Below are positions 43,336 through 51,194 of a DNA stretch of 64,000 bases, piece after piece. Each line of letters starts with the position of its first letter. Within the stretch, counting starts at the first letter, position 1. This DNA is from Polaromonas sp. CG_9.7. Lineage in GTDB: Bacteria > Pseudomonadota > Gammaproteobacteria > Burkholderiales > Burkholderiaceae_C. Below the pieces are notes generated by a model. The model ran no database searches and was not told where the DNA came from. It saw only the letters and a list, made by a program, of their open reading frames with translations. The stretch lies in the NCBI RefSeq assembly GCF_015752205.1, contig NZ_JADOVG010000016.1:1-64000 (forward strand), written 5' to 3'. Position numbers and translations under genes: made by a program.

Positions 43336-44721
43336 ATGTCAGACAAAACCTTTTCCTCTCCTCTCACCACATCGCCATCTTCTGCAGCAACCGGCCCTGA
43401 ACAAAGTTCGCCTGCGCCCAAGCCCGGCTGGCGCGAGGTTTGGCGCGTCTATTCAGAAGCGGCCACGCTGCGCATGCTTCTGCTCGGTTTTTCAGCCGGA
43501 CTGCCGCTGCTGCTGGTGTTTGGCACGCTGAGCTTCTGGCTGCGCGAAGCCGGCATCGACCGCACCACGATTGGCTATCTGAGCTGGGTTGGCCTGGCCT
43601 ACGGCTTCAAGTGGGCCTGGGCGCCGCTGGTGGACCGCCTGCCGATTCCGCTGCTCACGCGCTGGCTGGGTCGGCGTCGCAGCTGGCTGCTGCTGTCGCA
43701 GGTCACGATCATGGTGGCGCTGGTCTTCATGGCGCTGACCGATCCGAAAGTGGCATTGATGCCGGTGGTGTGGTGCGCGCTGGCCGTGGCCTTTGGCTCG
43801 GCCACGCAGGACATTGCGCTGGATGCCTACCGCATCGAGTCGGCCGACACGCAGCGCCAGGCCGCGCTGGCAGCAAGCTACCAGACCGGCTACCGCATGG
43901 CGATGATCTGGTCGGGCGCAGGCGCGCTGTGGATTGCCGCGCGGGTCGAAGTCGCCGGGGTCACCAGCTACCAGCACGGTGCCTGGCAGGCAGCTTACCT
44001 GGTCATGGCCGCGTCGATGCTGCTGGGGGTGGTCACGGTGCTGTGCTCGCCCGAACCCCAGCGCCGCGAACTACCGCCCAGCAAGAACGCAGCCGACTGG
44101 CTCAAGGGCGCACTGATCGAGCCGTTCGCCGACTTCCTGCGCCGTTACGGCAAGCAGGCGCTGCTGATTCTGGGCCTGATTGCGCTGTACCGCATCAGCG
44201 ATGTGGTGATGGGCATCATGGCCAATCCTTTTTATGTCGACATGGGCTACACCAAGGACGAGGTGGCCACCGTCACCAAGATCTATGGCGTCATCATGAC
44301 GCTGGTCGGTGCCTTTCTGGGCGGCGGGCTGGCGATGCGTTTTGGCGTGATGAAGGTGCTGATGCTGGGCGCGGTGCTGAGCGCCGGCAGCAACCTGATG
44401 TTTGCCTGGCTGGGCACGCGCGGCCACGATGTGACGGCGCTGATCTTTGTCATTTCAGCCGACAACCTGTCCAGTGGCATTGCCTCGGCGGCCTTCATTG
44501 CCTATTTGTCGAGCCTGACCAACATCAACTATTCAGCCACCCAGTACGCGCTGTTCAGCTCCATGATGCTGCTGCTGCCCAAGGCGCTGGCGGGGTATTC
44601 AGGTGCGTATGTGGATGCGTTTGGCTACAGCAACTTTTTTACCGCCACTGCATTGCTCGGCGTGCCGGTGCTGCTGCTGATTGCCTTGGCTTCACGTTCA
44701 AAAACGGCTCCTGCGCAATAG
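43336..44721 (+). CDS. ampG: AmpG-family muropeptide permease
   Basis: This 461-residue major-facilitator protein has about 12-14 membrane segments. It imports anhydro-muropeptides for cell-wall recycling. Marks are LGFSAGLPLLLVFGTLSFWLREAGIDRTTIGYLSWVG at the start (short: GFSAGLPLLLVFGTLSFWL), QDIALDAYRIE in the middle, and FGVMKVLMLGAVLSAGSNLMF. It is divergent from the M48 protease. Symbol based on sequence character only. Confidence 0.88.
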   Translation: MSDKTFSSPLTTSPSSAATGPEQSSPAPKPGWREVWRVYSEAATLRMLLLGFSAGLPLLLVFGTLSFWLREAGIDRTTIGYLSWVGLAYGFKWAWAPLVDRLPIPLLTRWLGRRRSWLLLSQVTIMVALVFMALTDPKVALMPVVWCALAVAFGSATQDIALDAYRIESADTQRQAALAASYQTGYRMAMIWSGAGALWIAARVEVAGVTSYQHGAWQAAYLVMAASMLLGVVTVLCSPEPQRRELPPSKNAADWLKGALIEPFADFLRRYGKQALLILGLIALYRISDVVMGIMANPFYVDMGYTKDEVATVTKIYGVIMTLVGAFLGGGLAMRFGVMKVLMLGAVLSAGSNLMFAWLGTRGHDVTALIFVISADNLSSGIASAAFIAYLSSLTNINYSATQYALFSSMMLLLPKALAGYSGAYVDAFGYSNFFTATALLGVPVLLLIALASRSKTAPAQ

Positions 44722-44733
44722 CATCATTCCTTC

Positions 44734-44770
44734 ATAGCTATTGATTAAATAGCAGACTGAACGCTTTGTT
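44734..44770 (+). repeat. AGCTATT-type dispersed element, copy 11 (short)
   Basis: CATAGCTATTGATTAAATAGCAGAC, split as CATAGCTATTGAT and TAAATAGCAGAC, then GAACGCTTTG. It lies between ampG and the response regulator. Confidence 0.65.
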
Positions 44771-44771
44771 T

Positions 44772-44787
44772 ACCGTATCTTTACGGT
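44772..44787. promoter_or_regulatory. Inverted repeat upstream of the two-component pair
   Basis: ACCGTA-TCTT-TACGGT, six-base arms with a four-base centre, lies 93 bases before the response regulator ATG. A dyad at this distance could be a regulator-binding site or a weak hairpin. Confidence 0.4.
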
Positions 44788-44880
44788 GGCTTAAAGTGCA
44801 ATTGTTGCGCCTGGCGCACCATGAAGCCTGTGGCGCCGGTTCTTGCAAAAGGACGCGCCATTCCAATTAGAGGACGGTCC

Positions 44881-45600
44881 ATGACACAACAACTTTTGAT
44901 GATCGAAGACGACACCCGCCTGGCCAGCATGGTGGGCGAATATTTACGCCAATCAGGCTATGGTTTTTCGCATGCCGCTACCGGCGCCAGCGGCCTGGAA
45001 GCGCTGCAGGCCAGTTCGCCCGACCTGGTGATCCTGGACCTGATGCTGCCCGACATGGATGGGCTGGAAGTGTGCCGCCGCATCAAGGGCCAGGGCGGCG
45101 ACGCATCGCGCACCGCCGTGCTGATGCTGACGGCCAAGGGCGACCCGATGGACCGTATCGTCGGCCTAGAGATTGGCGCCGACGACTACCTGCCCAAGCC
45201 CTTCGAGCCGCGCGAGTTGCTGGCGCGCATCCGCGCCGTGCTGCGCCGGGGTGGCGACAACAGCGGCAACAGCGTTTCGGCGGGCAGCCACAGGGTGATG
45301 CGCTTCGGCTCGCTGGAGATTGACCGCGATGCGCGCTCGGTGTCGGTGTCGGGCAACCTGTGCGAGCTGACCTCTTACCAGTTTGACCTGCTGGTGGCCC
45401 TGAGCGAGCGCGCCGGCCGCGTGCTCAGCCGCGACCAGATCATGGAAGCGGTGCGCGGCCGCGAACTCGAAGCCTTCGACCGTTCAATCGACGTGCACAT
45501 GGGCCGCATCCGCAGCGCTATCGAGATGGACGCCAAGGACCCCAAGCGCATCCTCACGGTGCGCGGCGTCGGCTACGTGTTTGCCAAGCAGCAAGACTGA
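44881..45600 (+). CDS. OmpR-family response regulator
   Basis: This 239-residue protein has a receiver domain (residues 5-115) with acidic pocket E9-D10-D11, phospho-acceptor Asp53 in LVILDLMLPDMDG and Lys in DYLPKPFEP, then a winged helix-turn-helix domain (LTSYQFDLLVALSERAGRVLSRDQIMEAV; short: SRDQIMEAV). The start at 44881 agrees with the family; a 20-residue extension upstream does not. The kinase gene starts 8 bases after the stop. Confidence 0.93.
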   Translation: MTQQLLMIEDDTRLASMVGEYLRQSGYGFSHAATGASGLEALQASSPDLVILDLMLPDMDGLEVCRRIKGQGGDASRTAVLMLTAKGDPMDRIVGLEIGADDYLPKPFEPRELLARIRAVLRRGGDNSGNSVSAGSHRVMRFGSLEIDRDARSVSVSGNLCELTSYQFDLLVALSERAGRVLSRDQIMEAVRGRELEAFDRSIDVHMGRIRSAIEMDAKDPKRILTVRGVGYVFAKQQD

Positions 45601-45607
45601 GCGCCGG

Positions 45608-46828
45608 GTGAGCTCGCAAATCTGGTCCCGCTTCACCTCGCACCTGTATGTGCGCATCTGGCTGGCCGTTGTGGCCACGGTGGTGGTGCTGACCTTCCTG
45701 GTTGCCGCAGCGTGGCATTTCAGCACCGACCCGCCGCAACTCCCGATCCGTGAAGTACTGGTGCACAACGCCGATGGTCAGGTCATTGGCACGGCACAGA
45801 CCAAGCCTGACCGCCAGCGGGGCGAAGACATCGAATTCGACGTGGTGACAACCGACGGCCAGACCCTGAACCTGCTGCTGCCCCGCCCGCAACGCCCACC
45901 GGGCAGTGCCTGGAACCGGCCGCCGTTTGGCTTCAGCTTTGGCTGGATGCTCGGCCTGGTCGGGCTGGCTGTCGCTGTGGGGGCCTATCCGGTGATGCGG
46001 CGCCTGACACTGCGGCTCGAAGCCCTGCAGCGCGGCGTCGAGCGCTGGGGCGCGGGCGACCTGTCGGCGCGCATCAACACCGAAGGACGCGACGAAGTGG
46101 CTTTTCTGGCGCGGCGCTTCAACCATGCGGCCGAACGCATCGAAACGCTGATGGACTCGCACAAATCGCTGCTCGCCAATGCCTCGCACGAGTTGCGCTC
46201 GCCGCTGGCGCGCATCCGCATGGGTCTGGAATTGATGGGCGTTGACAAGGCGTCACCCCAGCGAATGGAAATAGCGAGAAGCATCACCGAGCTGGACCAG
46301 CTGATCGATGAAATCCTGCTGGCCAGCCGGCTGGACACCAAACAGGCAGACGCCGAACCGTTCGAAACCCTGGACCTGACGGGGCTGGCTGCCGAGGAAT
46401 GCGCACGCGTCAATGCCGAGCTGATGGCCGAGTTGCAAACCGGGCCGGATGCCGACCACAGCCTGACGCTGCAGGGTTCGCCCCGACTGCTGCGCCGGCT
46501 GATTCGCAACCTGCTGGAAAATGCCCGGCGCTACACCCATGGCGACATCACGCTGGAGCTGGCACAAACCGGCGCAGCCAAGCACCAAAAAGCCATCATT
46601 CGGGTGCATGACCGGGGGCCAGGTGTGCCGGCCGAGCAGCGCGAACGTATCTTCGAGCCGTTTTACCGTCTGCCCGGCGCCAGCGAACGCGAAGGCGGCG
46701 TGGGCCTGGGGCTGGCACTGGTCAAGTCGATCAGCGAGCGCCATGGCGGCACCGTGCGCTGCGAAGCCCGACCGGGAGGCGGTGCTTCATTCATTGTCGA
46801 GTTGCCCATCGGGGAAACCAGACCGTGA
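45608..46828 (+). CDS. Sensor histidine kinase
   Basis: This 406-residue membrane kinase has two membrane helices (about residues 15-36 and 112-132) enclosing a short periplasmic domain of about 75 residues, then HAMP, the dimerisation domain with phosphoacceptor His194 in NASHELRSPLARIRMG, and the ATPase domain with N-box LLENARRY, DRGPGVP and VGLGLALVKSI. Start chosen as GTG at 45608 just after the regulator stop. An upstream TTG in frame would overlap the regulator. The signal is unknown. Similar in layout to RstB/CpxA-like kinases. Confidence 0.9.
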   Translation: MSSQIWSRFTSHLYVRIWLAVVATVVVLTFLVAAAWHFSTDPPQLPIREVLVHNADGQVIGTAQTKPDRQRGEDIEFDVVTTDGQTLNLLLPRPQRPPGSAWNRPPFGFSFGWMLGLVGLAVAVGAYPVMRRLTLRLEALQRGVERWGAGDLSARINTEGRDEVAFLARRFNHAAERIETLMDSHKSLLANASHELRSPLARIRMGLELMGVDKASPQRMEIARSITELDQLIDEILLASRLDTKQADAEPFETLDLTGLAAEECARVNAELMAELQTGPDADHSLTLQGSPRLLRRLIRNLLENARRYTHGDITLELAQTGAAKHQKAIIRVHDRGPGVPAEQRERIFEPFYRLPGASEREGGVGLGLALVKSISERHGGTVRCEARPGGGASFIVELPIGETRP

Positions 46829-47116
46829 ACTTGTTCACGAAACTTGAAGTTTCAACTAAAAATGTGAAAATCCCCTCTTTTGGGGATGTTCAGAACCAAC
46901 AAGCTGAAGCACAGTAAGGGTGTTGCTGTCACAACACTTGAAACCAGATAAAGTTGATAAAAATTCGGAAAAGGCTGGCCATCAAAAAAAGATTCAGCGC
47001 TTCACCGAACAAGATTTTCTGAGAGGACTTTTACAAGGCCACCGCAAGGTGGCCTTTTTTTTGACCGTTCACTGCGTACGGCCATGCTTGCTGCTCTTGT
47101 TCTACCCCCGCACCCA
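46829..47116. other. Structured non-coding interval after the kinase
   Basis: No gene is seen. Three short hairpins occur in order: GAAACTTGAAGTTTC near 46840, ATCCCC-TCTTTT-GGGGAT (46870-46887) and GTGTTG-CTGTCA-CAACAC near 46920, before a strong terminator at 47035-47062. The first two could end the kinase transcript. The rest may be a small RNA or the 3' untranslated region. Confidence 0.45.
47035..47062 (+). terminator. Rho-independent terminator
   Basis: AAGGCCACC pairs with GGTGGCCTT across GCAA, followed by a run of T reaching 47062. Plus-strand orientation. Confidence 0.9.
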
Positions 47117-48121
47117 TTAATTTGTTTGCAGCGCCACCAGCACCCGCTCTGCGCCAATGTCATTCAGGCAGCGCGTGTGCCCCAGCGGACACTCGCGGGC
47201 AAAGCATGGGGCACAGTCGAGTGGCGGCTGGTAGGCGGGGTCGGCTTTCAGCCAAAGCACATGGGCCTTGTCGCTCAGGGGTGGTGTATGCAACGGGCTG
47301 GACGAGCCAAAAATGGCCACCTGCGGCACGCCCAACGCAGCCGCGACATGCATCAGGCCAGAGTCGTTGCTGACGGTGCTGCGGCTGGCGGCAATCAGCG
47401 CCAAGGCCTGAGGCAGCGAGGTCTTGCCGGCCAGGTTCAGGCATTTGCCCGATTGCACGGCATTCACCGGCGCGGCAATCTCGTCACACAGCGCTGCTTC
47501 CTTGCCGGAGCCGAGCAGCACGACCGTTGCGTCCAGCTTCGCGGCCAGTTCTGAAAAATGGCGGGCGGGCCAGCGCTTGGCAGGACCAAATTCGGCACCC
47601 GGCGCAAACACCACATAGGCACTGCGCGACAAACCCAGTTCGCACAACGTGGCCTCGACCTGCGCCGCATCGATCTGCATTTCGGGCCGGTCACCCTCCA
47701 GGCCGCTTTCCCCGCTCAGGGCCGAATAAAACGCCACCATGGGGGGCTTGTTCTTCGGGTTTTTCAGCCGGTGTGTGAGCAGGCCGACACGCGCCTCGCC
47801 CAGGTAGCCAATGCGCTGGGGAATGCTGGCCAAAAACGGCAACAACGCGCTTTTCAGCGAATTAGGCAACACATAGGCTTTGTCGAACTGACCCGAAAGG
47901 CGTTTGGCAATGCTGCGGCGCGCCTTGAATTGCAGGCCGCCGTGGGCAAACGGGAATTCGATGACTTCTGCCACCTGCGGCATGGCGCGGTACACCGGCG
48001 CCACCCATGGCAGCGCGCCCACCGTCAGGCGCTCGCCGCGCGCGCGCAGCCGACGCAACAGTGGCTCGGTCATGACCGCGTCGCCAATCCACTGCGGGGC
48101 AATGATGAGGGCGTTGGTCAT
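47117..48121 (-). CDS. waaF: Lipopolysaccharide heptosyltransferase II
   Basis: This 334-residue GT9-family enzyme adds the second heptose to the LPS inner core in the cytoplasm. Marks are APQWIGDAVMTEPLLRRL at the N-terminus, LPNSLKSALLPFLASIPQRIGYLGEARVGLLT in the middle (short: PNSLKSALLPF, RIGYLGEARVGLL), FAPGAEFGPAKRWP, and NDSGLMHVAAALGVPQVAIFGSSSP-type C-terminal donor-binding block (short: NDSGLMHVAAALG). It ends 54 bases from the terminator of the opposite strand. Confidence 0.9.
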   Translation of the reverse strand: MTNALIIAPQWIGDAVMTEPLLRRLRARGERLTVGALPWVAPVYRAMPQVAEVIEFPFAHGGLQFKARRSIAKRLSGQFDKAYVLPNSLKSALLPFLASIPQRIGYLGEARVGLLTHRLKNPKNKPPMVAFYSALSGESGLEGDRPEMQIDAAQVEATLCELGLSRSAYVVFAPGAEFGPAKRWPARHFSELAAKLDATVVLLGSGKEAALCDEIAAPVNAVQSGKCLNLAGKTSLPQALALIAASRSTVSNDSGLMHVAAALGVPQVAIFGSSSPLHTPPLSDKAHVLWLKADPAYQPPLDCAPCFARECPLGHTRCLNDIGAERVLVALQTN

Positions 48122-48147
48122 TCAGGATTCAAGCCGCCGAGGATGTT

Positions 48148-48241
48148 GCCCCCACGCTTGTCGCTTGGTGTGCTGCGCTGCCCCCCCGATGGGGCCGCTG
48201 CGCCTGCAGCCCGGCAAAGCCGGTTCTGCGGCCCCTGCTGG
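48148..48241 (-). repeat. GC-rich repeat family, inverted unit at waaF locus
   Basis: Read on the minus strand this unit begins CCAGCAGGGGCCGCAGAACC, goes through CATCGGGGGGCAGCG and ends GTGGGGGC, a close match to unit A at 12101-12194. It lies between waaF and the CHCC zinc-finger gene. Confidence 0.65.
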
Positions 48242-48344
48242 AGGGAGATATGCCCCGCGCTTTGCTGCGGGTATGCTGCGCCAGACCGCAGGCGCAGCGC
48301 CCCCTCGGGGGGCAGCGACCCGCGCAGCGGCGGACCGTGGGGGC
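48242..48344 (+). repeat. GC-rich repeat family, direct unit at waaF locus
   Basis: This unit is head-to-head with the previous one. It has GACCGCAGGCGCAGCGCCCC, TCGGGGGGCAGCGACCC and ends GGACCGTGGGGGC. Together the two make a large inverted array. Confidence 0.65.
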
Positions 48345-48347
48345 TTG

Positions 48348-48557
48348 TCAGTGCCCGCCACCGACATGTTCCCCCGCCTTCAATCGGTACACGGTGCCGC
48401 AGTAGGAACACTTGGCCTCGCCGGTGCGCGCCACGTCCAGAAAGACCCGAGGGTGGTTGTTCCACAGCTTCATGTCGGCCTTTGCGCTGGGGCAGGTGAT
48501 GCAGCCCTGGTCATTGAGGTCGCTGGCCAGCAGTTCGATGGAGGATGATTTGTTCAT
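48348..48557 (-). CDS. CHCC-type zinc-finger protein
   Basis: This 69-residue protein has a single zinc-binding pattern: GCITCPSAKA at Cys19 and Cys22, HPRVFLDV with His35, and KCSYCGTVYRL with Cys50 and Cys53. This matches the zinc-finger CHCC family related to mitochondrial NDUFS6. The biochemical role in bacteria is not settled. It ends a few bases after the GC-rich repeat pair and is followed on the same strand by ilvE upstream in gene order (ilvE, then this gene, then waaF). Confidence 0.85.
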   Translation of the reverse strand: MNKSSSIELLASDLNDQGCITCPSAKADMKLWNNHPRVFLDVARTGEAKCSYCGTVYRLKAGEHVGGGH

Positions 48558-48594
48558 GATGTCAGGCTTGCGTTGCTATTTTTGACGGACGCAC

Positions 48595-49536
48595 TCAGAC
48601 CTTGGTCAGCCACGAAGCGTATTTGGGGTTGCGGCCATTCACGATGTCAAAGAACGCCGCCTGGATTTTTTCGGTGATCGGGCCGCGCGAGCCGCTGCCG
48701 ATGTCGATGCGGTCGAGTTCGCGGATCGGCGTCACTTCAGCCGCCGTGCCCGAGAAGAACGCCTCGTCCGAAATGTAGATTTCGTCGCGGGTGATCGGCT
48801 TTTCCTTGATGGTGATGCCCAAGTCCTCGCAGATGGCAAAAATCGTGTTGCGTGTGATGCCGTTCAGTGCGCCGGCGCTGGAGTCAGGCGTATAAACCAC
48901 GCCCTTGCGCACGATGAACAGGTTCTCGCCCGCGCCTTCGGAGGCAAAGCCCTGCGGGTCCAGCAGCAGAGCTTCGTCGTAACCTTCGTCGGTGGCTTCC
49001 ATGTTGGCCAAAATCGAGTTGGTGTAGTTGCTCACCGCCTTGGCGTGGATCATGGTGATGTTGACGTGGTGGCGCGTGAAGCTGCTGGTCTTGACACGAA
49101 TGCCACGCCGCATGCCTTCCTCGCCCAGGTACGCGCCCCAGGTCCAGGCAGCGACCATCAAATGAATCGTGTTGCCCTTGGGACTGACGCCGAGTTTTTC
49201 GGAACCAATCCAGGTCAATGGGCGAATGTAGCCGCTTTCCAGATGGTTTTCGCGCACCACGGCGAGTTGCGCGTCCATCACCTCTTGCGGCGTGAACGGG
49301 ATTTTCATGCGCAGGATCTTGGCGCTGTTGAACAGACGCTCGGTGTGCTCCTCCAGCCGGAAAATCCCGGTGCTGCCATCGGCCAGCTTGTAGGCACGAA
49401 CGCCTTCAAAAGCGCCACAGCCGTAGTGCAGGGTGTGGGTCAGCACATGGATCTTGGCCTCGCGCCACTCGACCATCTGGCCGTCCATCCAGATTTTGCC
49501 GTCGCGATTTTCCATGGAGGGGGCTGCTGGGGACAT
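48595..49536 (-). CDS. ilvE: Branched-chain amino-acid aminotransferase
   Basis: This 313-residue PLP enzyme of fold type IV makes Val, Leu and Ile from their keto acids. Marks seen are KIWMDGQMVEWREAKIHVLTHTLHYGCGAFEGVRAY (short: VLTHTLHYGCGAFEGVRAY), the PLP-binding Lys region HAKAVSNYTNSILA, and FFSGTAAEVTPIREID-like GTAAEVTPIRELD. ATG at 49536 is chosen because homology starts there and AGGA precedes it by eight bases. An upstream extension of 75 codons has no family character. Confidence 0.93.
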   Translation of the reverse strand: MSPAAPSMENRDGKIWMDGQMVEWREAKIHVLTHTLHYGCGAFEGVRAYKLADGSTGIFRLEEHTERLFNSAKILRMKIPFTPQEVMDAQLAVVRENHLESGYIRPLTWIGSEKLGVSPKGNTIHLMVAAWTWGAYLGEEGMRRGIRVKTSSFTRHHVNITMIHAKAVSNYTNSILANMEATDEGYDEALLLDPQGFASEGAGENLFIVRKGVVYTPDSSAGALNGITRNTIFAICEDLGITIKEKPITRDEIYISDEAFFSGTAAEVTPIRELDRIDIGSGSRGPITEKIQAAFFDIVNGRNPKYASWLTKV

Positions 49537-49902
49537 GCTGATGATCCTGTAAATGAATGAGTGTTGACTTGAATCGATTCTGGCCGGATTGTTGCCACTG
49601 CAGACGGCCAGCGCAGGCAGTGCAAAACTCCGAAGGCTGATTTTACGGTCCAGACACAGCGCCAAGTCTGAGGCACGCAAATTCGACTGGCGACGACTTG
49701 CATGAAATCTGGAAAGAAAAGTTTGCCTCGGATGGGCAGTTTGAATTTTGGGTTCATGCACCGCACACGTCCCGTTGCAAGTCCATGTTCGTTAACGAAC
49801 ATACAAAAAAATAATTCAGAGTTACAAACCATTTACAAAATTCATTTTTGTTATTTTTAACGTTTTTTGTAATTTTTGACGTTTTCAACAATGAGGTTCT
49901 GT
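49537..49902. other. AT-rich promoter region of the pilus operon
   Basis: The DNA turns AT-rich at about 49790-49890. It contains an 18-bp perfect palindrome and an otherwise gene-free stretch. The AT-rich part could hold pilus promoters; no reliable boxes were placed. Confidence 0.5.
49785..49802. promoter_or_regulatory. Perfect 18-bp palindrome upstream of the pilus operon
   Basis: ATGTTCGTTAACGAACAT has 9-base arms with no spacer, lying about 100 bases before the first subunit gene. It fits an operator of a dimeric regulator. None is encoded next to it. Confidence 0.6.
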
Positions 49903-50382
49903 ATGAAAAATATGAACAGGCTTGCAGTGGCGATTGGTGCGTTGGTGCTGGGCAATGCGGCTGGCGCCGCCACGGCCGTGGGAACCCTGGACGTGAGCGC
50001 AACCATTGCCGCCAACTGCGTGTTTGCGGCGACAAATGCCACGCTGCCATTTGGCGCGCTGACGGTGACCGATCTGGCCAACGGCAAGAATGAGACTGCC
50101 CCGGCGACAGTCAACATCACCTGCACCAATTCAGGTGTTGCGGCGGTACTCTACGGCGCGGCGACCCGTAACATGGCGAGCGGCGCCAATGTGGTGGCCT
50201 ACGAGGTGTACACGGACGCTGGCCGAACCACAGCGCTCAGTTCAACCCTGGCAGGCGGTGTCACTGTGGCGGCCGATGGGACCCAGAAGACGATTACGCT
50301 GTATGGAAGGACCGCCGCACTTCAGGGGGTCAAACCCGTTGGCACGTATACCCAGGCACTGGCGCTTACCGTCGAGTTCTGA
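49903..50382 (+). CDS. Spore-coat-U-type pilus subunit 1
   Basis: This 159-residue secreted protein has a signal peptide (about residues 1-22, ending GAAT) and a Cys-pair beta domain of the SCPU family: VSATIAANCVFAATNATLPFG and TVNITCTNSG, then ITLYGRTAALQGVKPVGTY and a C-terminal LTVEF strand. This is the archaic (Csu-like) pilin fold. Probably the major shaft subunit because it is first. The start was set at MKNMNRL; another in-frame ATG at 49891 adds four residues. Confidence 0.85.
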   Translation: MKNMNRLAVAIGALVLGNAAGAATAVGTLDVSATIAANCVFAATNATLPFGALTVTDLANGKNETAPATVNITCTNSGVAAVLYGAATRNMASGANVVAYEVYTDAGRTTALSSTLAGGVTVAADGTQKTITLYGRTAALQGVKPVGTYTQALALTVEF

Positions 50383-50406
50383 TCGCCCCTGCCTGGAGTC
50401 GTCCTG

Positions 50407-51150
50407 ATGGCTGATTCACTTGATTTGCAGAGTGGTGCCAAGCGGCGCTGCCGCTTGATCGGCTGGGCGCTTGGCTCCCTGCTTGCGGCAAATGCCGCCG
50501 GTGCAATGGGCATTTCACCGGTGCTGGTGGAGTTGTCACCCAAGGCCCGTGTCGCTTCTGTCACGCTGACCAACCCGTCAGCACAGGCCAAGACCTTTCA
50601 GGCACAAACACTTTCCTGGCGCCAGCACGAAGGAGTGGACCAGTACGCGGAAAGTGGCGACCTGCTGGTGTCGCCGTCGATTGCCCAAATCGGGGCGGGC
50701 CAGACACAGGTGTTTCGGGTGGTGTTGCGCGGTGCGGCACCGGCCCAGACTGAAAAGGCCTATCGCCTGATCCTTGAGGACATCACCGATGAAAATGAGC
50801 GCCAGAAACACCAGGCCATGGTTTACATGCTGCTGCGTTTCAACCTTCCCCTCTTTGCTGCACCGTCGGCCACCGCGCGGCCTGCACTGCGCTGGAGCCA
50901 GTGCGCCGCAACGGCGGGTCAGGGCTGCGTCCGGCTGGACAACGACGGCAACCGGCGTATCCGGCTTTCGGCACTGAACGTCCAAACCCAGGGTTGGCAC
51001 CTGGAACTCGCGGGTGGCGTCACGGTACTGGCGGGCGCCTGGCACCAATGGACTTTCGACCAGGCAGCTGACGTGCGCATGCCGTGGCAAATCAGCGCCC
51101 AATCCGAAGCCGGTCCCCTGATCGCAGAAGTCCTCGTTGCACCGCCCTGA
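50407..51150 (+). CDS. Periplasmic pilus chaperone (PapD/FimC-type)
   Basis: This 247-residue chaperone has a signal peptide (about 20-36) and two immunoglobulin-like domains. Family marks are GISPVLVELSPKARVASVTLTNPS at the N-terminal edge strand, QTQVFRVVLRG, and AYRLILEDITDE. It folds the SCPU subunits in the periplasm and delivers them to the usher. It follows subunit 1 at 24 bases; gene order is chaperone, usher, then two further subunits. Confidence 0.88.
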   Translation: MADSLDLQSGAKRRCRLIGWALGSLLAANAAGAMGISPVLVELSPKARVASVTLTNPSAQAKTFQAQTLSWRQHEGVDQYAESGDLLVSPSIAQIGAGQTQVFRVVLRGAAPAQTEKAYRLILEDITDENERQKHQAMVYMLLRFNLPLFAAPSATARPALRWSQCAATAGQGCVRLDNDGNRRIRLSALNVQTQGWHLELAGGVTVLAGAWHQWTFDQAADVRMPWQISAQSEAGPLIAEVLVAPP

Positions 51151-51194
51151 GGTAGCGCCATGACGTGTTTTGGCATCCAAATCAATGCTGACAA

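Noticed and set aside
47145..47444. Extra frames opposite waaF
   Set aside because: All are antisense or frame-shifted readings of the GT9 gene without independent support.
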